A stretch of DNA of 64,000 bases from Plasmodium coatneyi. Lineage: Eukaryota > Apicomplexa > Aconoidasida > Haemosporida > Plasmodiidae. The stretch lies in the NCBI RefSeq assembly GCF_001680005.1, contig NC_033567.1:2604001-2668000 (forward strand), written 5' to 3'. The position numbers and the translations under genes were made by a program. The number at the start of each line of letters is the position of its first letter. Position 1 is the first letter of the stretch. Shown here piece by piece: positions 56,005-64,000 of this stretch. The notes beneath the pieces are model-generated. The model did no database searches, was not told the DNA's origin, and saw only the letters and a program-made list of their open reading frames with translations.

Positions 56005-59000
56005 ATGACAACCATCCACAGCACCAATGAAGGGCCCCAAGGGGCACAGAGGATCCTCCAAAAAATGTACAGAAGAAAAAATGATAAGCAACAACTAACC
56101 ATGAACCTAACGGAATTTAAATTCTATGACTATGAAACGAAAGAACTTAGAACCATAGAAGCATCTCCCTGTAGAAAGTACATATGTATATGTGACTCCT
56201 TTGGGGTTATATATGTGTACAAATTTTATAAGAACCAGTTCTTGTACTTGCTGCAGCTGCATGCACATGTGTCACAGAGCTCGATCATGTCAATTATGTG
56301 GATTAGCAAAAAGAACCGGAAGAAGAAGCATTTGTTTATGCAGAACGAATGGAAAGACTACGTTCTGGCCATTACGACTCTATGTGGTGAGATCGTTCTG
56401 TACGATTTGGAGAATCAAAACAAACTGCAAAGTATCTCCAGCAACGGGAGTATCTCCTGTGCCAAACTGAATAATAGCCTTCAATATTTTGGCGTCACCA
56501 ATTTGGATGGCTACTTTTACCTGTACAACATATACAGCAACGTGGGCAGGCGCATGTACAACTGCTTCGACCGCTTCCACGAGGGGGGCTTGCCCAACGT
56601 CGATAACGTTAGTGACGTCGACAACGTTAGTGAGGTTAGCAACGTTAGTGACATTAGCGACGTCAGCAACGTCAACGATGATGCATATAACAGTGACCGG
56701 AACGATGGGAGTAACGAAAACGCACAGGAGCGACCGGACAAAAGAATCAAACTGTCCACCGATCTTACGAAGTATTTGGAGGAGGATGCCTCGTCACAGG
56801 GAGAAGACGCAGAGAGCGCCCCGACAGTGACCCCAAAGAAGTGGCACGTATTCTCCCCCCGAACGGGGAAAACAGAAAGGAAAAACCAAACTGGTGAAAC
56901 GTTTAACATATTTATTAAGAACAGATTCAAGTGCAGGGAGAAGTTGGTCTGTTTGTACTTTATGGATGAGCTGAAAAGTAGGGAAGTGCTGCTAAGCAGT
57001 GTACAGGGGGGAAAGCAGAAAACTAAGGTGGTTAACGACGAGATGGAAAGTGAGGAGGAGGAAAGTGACCACCACTATGGCGGTCATGAGCTGAACGGGG
57101 CGACCCTCCCCCCCCCGAGGAACAAAATCAGGGAGCTAGAAAGGTCGTACCATAGTTACAACCACTATGTACTCCTCGGGAGTGAGGAATCCAAAATTTA
57201 CAAGTACAACATAACGAGGAAGTGCTGCGAGGGGGAATTCAAAAGCGTCAATGAGAACTGCATCATTTGGGACGTCCTCTACATATACAAGACGAATGAA
57301 GTGGTGTGTGTAGATAACAGTGGCTCCCTAACTATATTCGACAACAGCACCTTCAGCGTAAAATACTTTTTCAACCACCACTTGTACAAGTCCGTATCCT
57401 TAGCGAAGACACTGAATGAGGATTATATTTTCACGGCAGGTGTGGATAGGTATATAATAAAATACGCCCTGACACGTGTACATAGTGGAGGAGGGGTTCC
57501 CTCAAATGGAAGCCTCAGACAAGACGTAGCTACGATGGGGAAGCGAAACTACCAAATGGTTAATATGAAAATGGACGGTCATAAAATGAAATTTAATTAC
57601 GCATCAATGAATGGAGGTAACTACGAAGGAGGAGAAGAAGATTTCTTCCTCCACAAGGTGAAAGAAGCGAATGAACTAAATAATAGGTGGTATCGCATTA
57701 ATAAAAGGTCCACCCATTTTTCAGACATAAAAAAGATCATCCTCCTGAGGGGGGATGTAATCGTTAGCATAAGTGATGATATGACCTTCTGTCTGTATGA
57801 CAGTTTTAACCAAGTCAGTAAATATTTCCAAATCGGTAACGCTGAGCTGAACAGGAATGTGCACATTTCGAAAAATCTGAAAACCGTTTTTTGTACACAC
57901 GCGTGGGGGGTAAGAATTCACTATAATAGTAGCTCTATCTGCGTGGAGGGGGGGAATTCTCCACAGGATGTTGGGCTACTCACTCCGAAGGACATGGCAA
58001 ATATTAGCGAAGTGAATTACAAACACATTGCCAACATTTCCTACGGAAAAAACGAATTTGTTAATTCTTGCATTGTGAATGAAAGTGGGACGAAAATTGC
58101 TTGTCGAACGAATAGGAAGCTTTCCATCTATCACTTCAATGTAGGTGACCTCACTATATACAACTATGACCTTTCCAAGTTGGGCGCTTTTAAAGTGTAC
58201 TCCTTCGAATTTGTTAAAGACGACGTGGTCATTCTTTCCTTTGCGAGGTGTCATTTCGGCAAGGGGGATGAGAAGAAAGACGTTGCAGGGGAGGAGGATG
58301 TTGTTGGGGAGGACAACAAAGAGGAGACATACGAAACGTACGAACATGTGGAGGATGACGAGATGGACACACGTACAAATAGACGAGAGTATGTATATAC
58401 CTACCATGTGGCCATTTACAAGATCGACACGAAGGAAGTCAGGGAAGAAATTCAAGTGGACAGAATTCTCTGCAATTTAAAAAAGTACAACAATGGGAAA
58501 TTAATCATTTGCACGGATGACCAAAAAAATATATTTTTATTTTTTAAAAAATCTAAAAAGTATTTGAAAAAATGTTTCAGAATTTTCGACTTCAATTTAA
58601 GCAGAAGGAACATCCATCGGAGTTACTTGTTTTCCATCGTCGTTGAGAATTTGTTGTTCATTTTTACGCTGGACAATTGCGTCTACGTATATTCCCTGTT
58701 TTGGGGGAAGGGCAGTGGTTTGTCCTTCTTAAAGACGCATGTTATCAGAAATTATCAGCTCTGCGAGTATAGGGATGTCTCTCTGATCGATTTGGGTCGC
58801 CGTGTGGGGGAAGGGAAGAACGTGGGCGATCAGAAAGGTGCTCACCAGGTGGATGCGCCCAACCAGCCTCCGCCACCGCCACCACCACCATCCTTCCAGA
58901 GCAAGTACTGCCTCCTCCTCCGTAGCTGTGACAGAATGGGGTTACTAGGACTCAACATACCTAACGACCTTTTCATCAACGTCAAGTTATCAAATATAGA

Positions 59001-59457
59001 AGATGCCTTCAAGTACAGTTCAGGCATGATCGATCAGTACTACCTGTCGTCACTTAATTTTCGCTACAATTTTCTAAACGCAAAGCAGCTGTACTTTGAG
59101 GATGAAAATCTTTACAATATGCTTCTGCACGAGATGAGGCGGGAAAACAAGCGGGGGGAAGCCATGCACCAGTTGGACACTGCTAATCCGGTCCCTACGT
59201 ATGACGCCTTAAAAGGGGACAAGGAACTAACGGAGGGGCAACACACCCAGGAAGAGTTCACAAACGAGAAAGGTCCTGTCAGCACGGATCTTCTACAACT
59301 CTCTTTCCAATCTGTCAAGTATCTAAAAAAGAAAAACATCTTAAACGTGCGCGCTTTATACACTTCACAGGGAGATATGGTGTTGCTTCTCTGTGTCCCC
59401 CAAAATATTGACTGCACGCTTATCAGTGTGGCTGACACGAAGAAGTATGTTGAGTAG
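56005..59457 (+). CDS. UTP4-like WD-repeat protein (U3 snoRNP processome)
   Basis: One exon encodes 1150 residues. UTP4 (Cirhin) is a tandem beta-propeller in the t-UTP subcomplex of the small-subunit processome, which starts pre-rRNA processing in the nucleolus. The N-terminus has the family's opening (F-K-F-Y-D-Y, then a strand with S-P, then G-V-I-Y-V-Y). Blades follow with I-I-W-D-V-L-Y, V-V-C-V-D-N-S-G-S-L-T-I-F-D, and F-T-A-G-V-D-R-Y-I-I-K-Y. A later R-W-Y-R-I-N-K-R-S-T-H-F-S-D-I segment parallels the family's W-V, R-x-H-x-H-D-V. Insertions include a degenerate Val/Ser/Asn/Asp repeat (about 196-224) and acidic stretches. A proline run lies near residue 953. The call rests on motif order; another large WD protein is possible. 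Confidence 0.72.
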   Translation: MTTIHSTNEGPQGAQRILQKMYRRKNDKQQLTMNLTEFKFYDYETKELRTIEASPCRKYICICDSFGVIYVYKFYKNQFLYLLQLHAHVSQSSIMSIMWISKKNRKKKHLFMQNEWKDYVLAITTLCGEIVLYDLENQNKLQSISSNGSISCAKLNNSLQYFGVTNLDGYFYLYNIYSNVGRRMYNCFDRFHEGGLPNVDNVSDVDNVSEVSNVSDISDVSNVNDDAYNSDRNDGSNENAQERPDKRIKLSTDLTKYLEEDASSQGEDAESAPTVTPKKWHVFSPRTGKTERKNQTGETFNIFIKNRFKCREKLVCLYFMDELKSREVLLSSVQGGKQKTKVVNDEMESEEEESDHHYGGHELNGATLPPPRNKIRELERSYHSYNHYVLLGSEESKIYKYNITRKCCEGEFKSVNENCIIWDVLYIYKTNEVVCVDNSGSLTIFDNSTFSVKYFFNHHLYKSVSLAKTLNEDYIFTAGVDRYIIKYALTRVHSGGGVPSNGSLRQDVATMGKRNYQMVNMKMDGHKMKFNYASMNGGNYEGGEEDFFLHKVKEANELNNRWYRINKRSTHFSDIKKIILLRGDVIVSISDDMTFCLYDSFNQVSKYFQIGNAELNRNVHISKNLKTVFCTHAWGVRIHYNSSSICVEGGNSPQDVGLLTPKDMANISEVNYKHIANISYGKNEFVNSCIVNESGTKIACRTNRKLSIYHFNVGDLTIYNYDLSKLGAFKVYSFEFVKDDVVILSFARCHFGKGDEKKDVAGEEDVVGEDNKEETYETYEHVEDDEMDTRTNRREYVYTYHVAIYKIDTKEVREEIQVDRILCNLKKYNNGKLIICTDDQKNIFLFFKKSKKYLKKCFRIFDFNLSRRNIHRSYLFSIVVENLLFIFTLDNCVYVYSLFWGKGSGLSFLKTHVIRNYQLCEYRDVSLIDLGRRVGEGKNVGDQKGAHQVDAPNQPPPPPPPPSFQSKYCLLLRSCDRMGLLGLNIPNDLFINVKLSNIEDAFKYSSGMIDQYYLSSLNFRYNFLNAKQLYFEDENLYNMLLHEMRRENKRGEAMHQLDTANPVPTYDALKGDKELTEGQHTQEEFTNEKGPVSTDLLQLSFQSVKYLKKKNILNVRALYTSQGDMVLLLCVPQNIDCTLISVADTKKYVE

Positions 59458-59916
59458 ACTTTGGTGCAGATGTATATGCCCGCCACCTCAGCGGCGTACC
59501 TACACGCTGCTGGTAAATTTATTTGTCTTCCCGTTGAAAAGTCTGTTTGACGAGTTTTTCTGTTTCATTTGTTTGCACCTACCTCTGTTTATATTTGCTC
59601 AGTTTTTTTTTTTCTTTCCATTTTTTAGCCCCTACCATTTGGAGCGCTAATTCGCGTAATTCTCTGTAAGACGCTCTGCTTAGTTGCGGGCTCCGCTTTA
59701 CAACGCGCGAACCGCCTCTTTCAAACTGCCCCTCCGTGAGGGAACTCGCCAATCTGGCACTTACCCCCGTATTTGGACGGTGGGCAAACTTGTAAAACGT
59801 CTTTCCATTTTGCCTTTCTAGCAAGTGATTCCTTAGGCGATAATCCGTTGGGGGAAGAGGCGCAATCTACCGGACGTGTGACATTGCCATGCAGGTTCTC
59901 TGCTCAGGTCACCCCC
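59458..59916. other. convergent intergenic region
   Basis: These are the 3' flanks of the UTP4-like and resolvase-like genes. A T run lies at 59604-59614. Nothing else was recognised. Confidence 0.6.
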
Positions 59917-61017
59917 TCAAAGCATGTGCCTGTCAACCAACCTGTAGGATTCTCGATCCACGATGCGGCCAATTCTATCCCTGAGCAGCTCCCTCAAGTC
60001 GTGGGAGCATTCCTCATTTTCCACGCGCTTCAAGCTCTGTAGAATGTTGTTAAAGCTCCTATTCCGGCGAACTTCACTTTCGAGGTAGTTAAAAACGGTT
60101 CGGTTATTCTTCACCAGGTGGTGCATGTAATACCTGTACGTATAAAACGCCATGACGTAGCTGTCACTGAATAGGCAGTTGACCGTGTTATCACCTTTAC
60201 TTACACTTGGGAAGTTTTTCACCTTGTCCTTTATGTACTTATACGTTTCTTCGCGCGTCTCCAAGGTACAGCTACATTTGGTGCTGAAGTACTTTCTCGC
60301 CTCTTTAGGACAGAAAAAAATAATTTGGCACTTGAAAATTGAGTTTAGAAAATACACCAGGACGGAGAGGATTTTTTCCTTCGTTCGGTTCTTCTCGTAT
60401 TTGTCATTTACCTTTTCGATCCCGATGATCCATTCCTGCGGTGGCTGTTTCGGCCGCTGATGTTGCTGCGGCGGGGTCTTTTCATAATGCTGTTCTTCTT
60501 CCCCTTTGACCCTTCCTGTGTATGCGCCCATTGGCGGGTCACCCGGCTGGCTGCACTGAGCAGAACTATCGTTGTGGTTATCGATGGAGTTGTTTCCTTG
60601 CTGTCCATCCCCATCGGAATGCAGCTTTACCAAATTCAAAACGGTTAGAATTTCCCGTATGTTAAAGCTCAGAGGGGTGTCCTCTCGATCATAGCTGTAT
60701 GCTAACTCCTCCTTGTCGAGTTTGTTCTTTCCCTTTCGAGTGCTGGAGGGGCCCTGCTCATAAGGCTGGAAGTCCTTCTTAATGTTAATGAGTCCAATTT
60801 TTTTAATAATTTTATTCCTCAGCAAGCAGTAGCAGAGGTTGTTGTTACTTATTACCAAGCTCAACACATTTACGTCACATCCCTTCCTCTTCATTTCACT
60901 TAAACATGGTTCGATCCCCCTCCGAGTGGACACTTGACGTGTACCCCTTCCGTTGTTATGTAACCATCTTCTTAAAAAACAGGGGAAATGTGACAACTCC
61001 TTCTTAATTATGTTCAT
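59917..61017 (-). CDS. RuvC/Ydc2-resolvase-like protein, possibly degenerate
   Basis: The plain frame encodes 366 residues. The segment V-L-S-L-V-I-S-N-N-N-L-C-Y-C-L-L (about 52-67) aligns without gaps to the first strand of RuvC-fold nucleases (I-L-S-I-D-x-G-x-x-N-x-x-Y-C), but the catalytic Asp is Val. W-I-I-G-I-E-K-V (about 192) fits the second strand with its Glu. F-F-C-P-K-E-A-R-K-Y-F fits the conserved P-x-x-(V/A)-+-x-(F/W) block. F-S-D-S-Y-V-M-A-F-Y-T-Y fits the C-terminal helix with its Asp. This is the outline of mitochondrial Holliday-junction resolvases. The Arg-rich start suggests an organelle. An alternative model adds an upstream exon (61171-61082, donor gtaagt, joining at 61002 in phase 0; 391 residues). 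The family call is speculative. Confidence 0.6.
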   Translation of the reverse strand: MNIIKKELSHFPCFLRRWLHNNGRGTRQVSTRRGIEPCLSEMKRKGCDVNVLSLVISNNNLCYCLLRNKIIKKIGLINIKKDFQPYEQGPSSTRKGKNKLDKEELAYSYDREDTPLSFNIREILTVLNLVKLHSDGDGQQGNNSIDNHNDSSAQCSQPGDPPMGAYTGRVKGEEEQHYEKTPPQQHQRPKQPPQEWIIGIEKVNDKYEKNRTKEKILSVLVYFLNSIFKCQIIFFCPKEARKYFSTKCSCTLETREETYKYIKDKVKNFPSVSKGDNTVNCLFSDSYVMAFYTYRYYMHHLVKNNRTVFNYLESEVRRNRSFNNILQSLKRVENEECSHDLRELLRDRIGRIVDRESYRLVDRHML

Positions 61018-61804
61018 GTAAAAATGGGGGAAAGAAAGAAAGTCTCTACAATTTATGCCTTACACGGACGGTGGTACTTACAATATAGGAACTTCTTAAA
61101 ATAGAATTCATAATTATCCCTTGAGCATTTCCCCTTTGGAAGATCTTTCGCTTCCCCAGTTTGTTGCTCATGGGTAGAAGCTGGCAAATATTCCGCCGGC
61201 GCTTCCTGCAGTTGGCAGTGTCGCCTTTATGTTTTCCAACAACTCAGCTAGCTATTTTTTTTTTTTTTTTTTTTTTTTTTATTTCGAAATTGCCTTGCCG
61301 TTCAGGTGAAAACGGCGTGAGTATTGGTTTGCCTAGTAGGAAGCACATTTTTTACATGCTTAAGGAGTGGTGGGCCAGGAGTGAGAGAAAAAATGCACAA
61401 ATGTATGAACCCCGTTTTTTCTTCTTTCACGAGGGGGATTTAACAACGTTACACACTCTATGTTACAACGTCCAATCGAAACGTTAACATTACCCAAGTT
61501 TGGAAGCTTCCTTACAACTCATTCATCTCACATTTACACACCCGGAGGGGGAGTTTTTTTGAGAAAAAAGAGGAAAACAAATTCGATGAAAAGTGCGAAC
61601 AAGCGAGCAAACATTTTGTACATAAAAAAAAGTTAAGCAGTAGTGGGAAAAAATGATGGTTCTCCCTTAACAACAATTTCTACACTTTGCTGATTCATCG
61701 TTTGGCAAAGGTGCACAGGTACCCAACCGCTGCAGCACGTATGTCCTATACCGTTTGATTTGTGCGTCACACACTACTTCCTATCGGATACTTCACCTGG
61801 CCGG
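61018..61804. other. intergenic region, resolvase-like to AMMECR1 gene
   Basis: Contains a possible first exon of the resolvase-like gene (61082-61171, minus), the motif AGCTAGCTA at 61246-61254 followed at once by a T run to 61280, and AT-rich flank. No separate gene was recognised. Confidence 0.55.
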
Positions 61805-62773
61805 TTAGCCCTGCTTAACCTTCTCATAGTCCACATGGGTGAGGCTGCAGCTGACCCCCTCATAGCGCTCCACCTCTATGTTCTCCAAAAGCTCGTCGTT
61901 GATTTCCCCCCTGTAGTTTGCCTTCCTAATTAATTTCTTGACGGTCGTTTGGTGATCAAAGTTATGCTGAGAAGCGACGTCTGGCAAAAACGTCGACGAG
62001 TACCTCCTCTTGTTAACGACAAAGCTAATTTTAATGCCATGTTTTCCAATGACCCAATCATACACATGTGCACATTTTTCAAAGTTAAATAAATACGTTA
62101 TAGTAACAATCAGGAAAGGAAAATCTTTTAACGTGATGGGATAAAATCTCGTGTCGTTGAGAGAACTCTCCAAAGCATAATAACGCAGCTCCATTATATC
62201 TGTTTCGTTTAAGCAGCCTATACAGCCGTTTAGTTCATACGCGTCGTAATCATAAGACCCCATGTCTTTCACATCATTCAGCTTCATCCATTTGACAAAG
62301 AAGGGGATCTTGAACCCGCTGTTATGTAGTGACTGTATCAGCGGGGGGACTTTATCGAATTTCTCATTTTTCAATTCATGCTTTAGTACATCAAAGCACC
62401 ATGAGCAGATGGCGTCCTTATTTTCGATTAGGTCGTTTACTATTTTTGCTTGGCTATTTGGTACTTCAGCCTCGGTTTGTTCTTCACTCTGGGTTGGCAC
62501 CATTCTTTCGCAGTTAAGTTCCGGGGTGTGACGACTTGGGCTTCTCTGCCTTGGGGGTGTTTCTACACCTTGGAGGGGGAAGCCTCTTGGTAGCACTTCT
62601 GCGGGGGGGATAAAACCCGTTGATGGCGCTCCCACTTGGGGGAACAGAACCGTTGGTAGCGCTCCTTCGGCCACGGGGCAGCAATTGTATAACGTGTTGG
62701 GGAACATCCAGATGGGGCGATTGGTGGGTAATTCAACAAAATGAAAAATGGCTCTCTTATCTTTGATGCTCAA
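61805..62773 (-). CDS. AMMECR1-domain protein, 5' end unresolved
   Basis: The frame gives about 322 residues, of which the last ~210 form the AMMECR1 domain. C-F-D-V-L-K-H-E-L matches the human C-F-D-V-L-Y-C-H-L. The family hallmark L-R-G-C-I-G reads L-N-G-C-I-G. S-L-N-D-T-R-F-Y-P-I-T, then L-F-N-F-E-K, then Y-D-W-V-I-G-K-H-G-I-K-I, then Y-S-S-T-F-L-P-D-V-A follow in the family's order. The domain is conserved in all domains of life, but its biochemical role is unknown; in human cells the protein has been linked to nutrient and GATOR1/TORC1 signalling. The first ~100 residues are Pro/Gly-rich. The frame begins without an ATG (first in-frame ATG about 23 codons in) and stays open upstream to about 62833, so a 5' exon is probably missing from this model. 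Confidence 0.85.
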   Translation of the reverse strand: MSIKDKRAIFHFVELPTNRPIWMFPNTLYNCCPVAEGALPTVLFPQVGAPSTGFIPPAEVLPRGFPLQGVETPPRQRSPSRHTPELNCERMVPTQSEEQTEAEVPNSQAKIVNDLIENKDAICSWCFDVLKHELKNEKFDKVPPLIQSLHNSGFKIPFFVKWMKLNDVKDMGSYDYDAYELNGCIGCLNETDIMELRYYALESSLNDTRFYPITLKDFPFLIVTITYLFNFEKCAHVYDWVIGKHGIKISFVVNKRRYSSTFLPDVASQHNFDHQTTVKKLIRKANYRGEINDELLENIEVERYEGVSCSLTHVDYEKVKQG

Positions 62774-63868
62774 TTTACAAATTAGTCCTGTTTTGTCGTT
62801 AAGGGGAAAGGACGAATTGTTATTATTATCCTCCTACGGGGTTGCTTATCTCGTTTTTTGGGGAGACAATTTGAAGACATATGACCGTGTAGAAGTTGTT
62901 GTTATTACAAAATGGATGTCACTGAGGTGGGGAAAAAAGGAAGGGGACTCGGGTTGTTTTTCCCCTTGTTGTGATTACCTAATTGTGGTGGTCGCCCTTT
63001 GGGGTTATCCCAAGAAAGGGGGCAAGGTATTATCGGGAGGCAGTTAACGTGATTGCAAGGAAGTTTACCGTCCAGCTGTTCGGTTTACATATTTTTGCAA
63101 CTCCTCAATTTGGATGTTACTCCATTTTGCGTTTTCATCATTCGTGGTGAAGTAAGGCACTCACACGTTTTTCCTTTCCGCTTTTTCATCACTTTTTTTT
63201 TTAATATTTTTCTGACTTTCTCATTTTTCGCGTTTTTTCCCCAACATATATGCACTTAGGAGGTCGAGTATATCCCATGCGGGGGTGGTACGTCATTCCG
63301 AATGGCGCAACGGGAAGTGCCACCAACTGGCGCGGGGGGGAATTACAAACGGCACGGATTGGCAAACGGGTCCTCTGCGGGGTTTTAACATGAACCACAT
63401 ATTTTTGGTGCGCATTTTTTTTGCATTTTTTCGTGCACATATTTTTGCGCTCAAGTTGGAGAAAAGACTTAAATGGAGGAAGCACGTATACATATGTATT
63501 CACCACCATGACGAGAAGTCTGTGGACCCCAAGGGATAGGATAGGATAGCATAGCATAGGAGGTACCCCCTGCCCATGGCATGTATGCTCAGGGGATATT
63601 TTGCACATGTATGAAAGCGCTCTTGTTCGGAGGGTGAAAATTGTTGGGGAGATTTCCCCACCTCTGTGTGGCTATTTCCTTTTTGCGAAAATTTTTTTTT
63701 TTAGTAAAAGGTGGAAGAGATCTCTCTCCAAAATAAATATCCCCCCCATTCTGTGTGCACATATATGCGCCCGTGTCGGTACATGTTAATGCAAATCCAG
63801 TAGGAATACCCCCTGGAAGCATCAAAGAGGAACATAAAACTGTTGTGTATGAATTGTGCAGGGGTCGC
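62774..63868. other. upstream region of the AMMECR1 gene
   Basis: The first 60 bases probably still belong to an AMMECR1 exon on the minus strand (frame open to about 62833, Asn/Ser-rich). A good acceptor-like tract (pyrimidines then CAG) reads on the minus strand near 62925, but I could not join it in frame. A short GGATA-type repeat lies near 63533-63560. No other gene was recognised. Confidence 0.5.
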
Positions 63869-64000
63869 TTCGCAGCAGTTACCCCTTCGCAGCAGTTACC
63901 CCTTCGCAGCAGTTACCCCTTCGCAGCAGTTACCCCTTCGCAGCAGTTACCCCTTCGCAGCAGTTACCCCTTCGCAGCAGTTACCCCTTCGCAGCAGTTA
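63869..64000 (+). repeat. 17-bp minisatellite running off the window end
   Basis: Seven perfect copies of TTCGCAGCAGTTACCCC (63869-63987) and 13 bases of an eighth; the array continues beyond the window. All copies seen are identical. Because 17 is not a multiple of three and the unit has no forward stop in any register, all three plus frames are open and would encode the same 17-residue repeat. An ATG at 63849 leads into it. The minus strand has regular stops. Confidence 0.97.

Noticed and set aside
63869..64000. CRISPR-like array at the window end
   Set aside because: The 17-base units are directly adjacent with no spacers, and the genome is eukaryotic. It is a minisatellite.

Overview
The window is a central (non-subtelomeric) piece of a Plasmodium chromosome. 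The diagnostic loci are TRAP/SSP2 (a sporozoite adhesin with vWA and thrombospondin domains) and an MSP7 gene cluster. TRAP resembles the Plasmodium vivax protein as I remember it but is clearly not identical. With moderate GC and long poly(A)/poly(T) intergenic tracts, this points to the vivax/knowlesi simian-malaria clade. The small MSP7 array (four intact genes and one broken one) is nearer to what I recall for P. knowlesi or P. coatneyi than for P. vivax or P. cynomolgi; that species guess is inference.

Layout. 1-1525: no gene. 1526-3291 (-): three-exon Nup54-like nucleoporin. 3292-7339: long regulatory/UTR DNA. 7340-9079 (+): TRAP. 9769-11697 (-): unidentified 642-residue protein. 12459-17052 (+): three-exon COG3-like Golgi tethering subunit. 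17257-18711 (-): two-exon WD40-like protein. 19577-21358 (-): three-exon GINS subunit Psf2 with a long N-terminal extension. 21359-24109: empty interval next to MSP7. 24110-34308 (+): MSP7 array with a pseudogene at about 30981-32062. 35071-36633 (-): TPR plus Aha1-like HSP90 co-chaperone. 38817-41645 (+): ORC4. 43390-44793 (+): TRAIP-like RING E3 with a C-terminal PIP-box-like tail. 45615-49603 (-): two-exon SF1 helicase of the UPF1/Sen1 type. 49957-50358 (+): a proposed, previously unlisted three-exon gene of 67 residues. 51607-52500 (-): pICln. 54206-54697 (+): centromeric histone CenH3. 56005-59457 (+): UTP4-like WD-repeat protein. 59917-61017 (-): protein with a RuvC/Ydc2-resolvase-like outline. 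61805-62773 (-): AMMECR1-domain protein. 63869-64000: 17-bp minisatellite running off the end.

The genes do not form operons; each has its own promoter space. Two surface-antigen loci (TRAP for the sporozoite, MSP7 for the merozoite) sit among housekeeping genes. Several of these serve chromosome replication or segregation (Psf2, ORC4, TRAIP-like, CenH3, possibly the resolvase-like gene). This order is broadly that of P. falciparum chromosome 13, except that the PfRH2-type genes next to MSP7 there have no counterpart here.

All exon junctions were worked out by hand from GT/AG sites and reading-frame phase. Family calls rest on remembered motifs, not searches.
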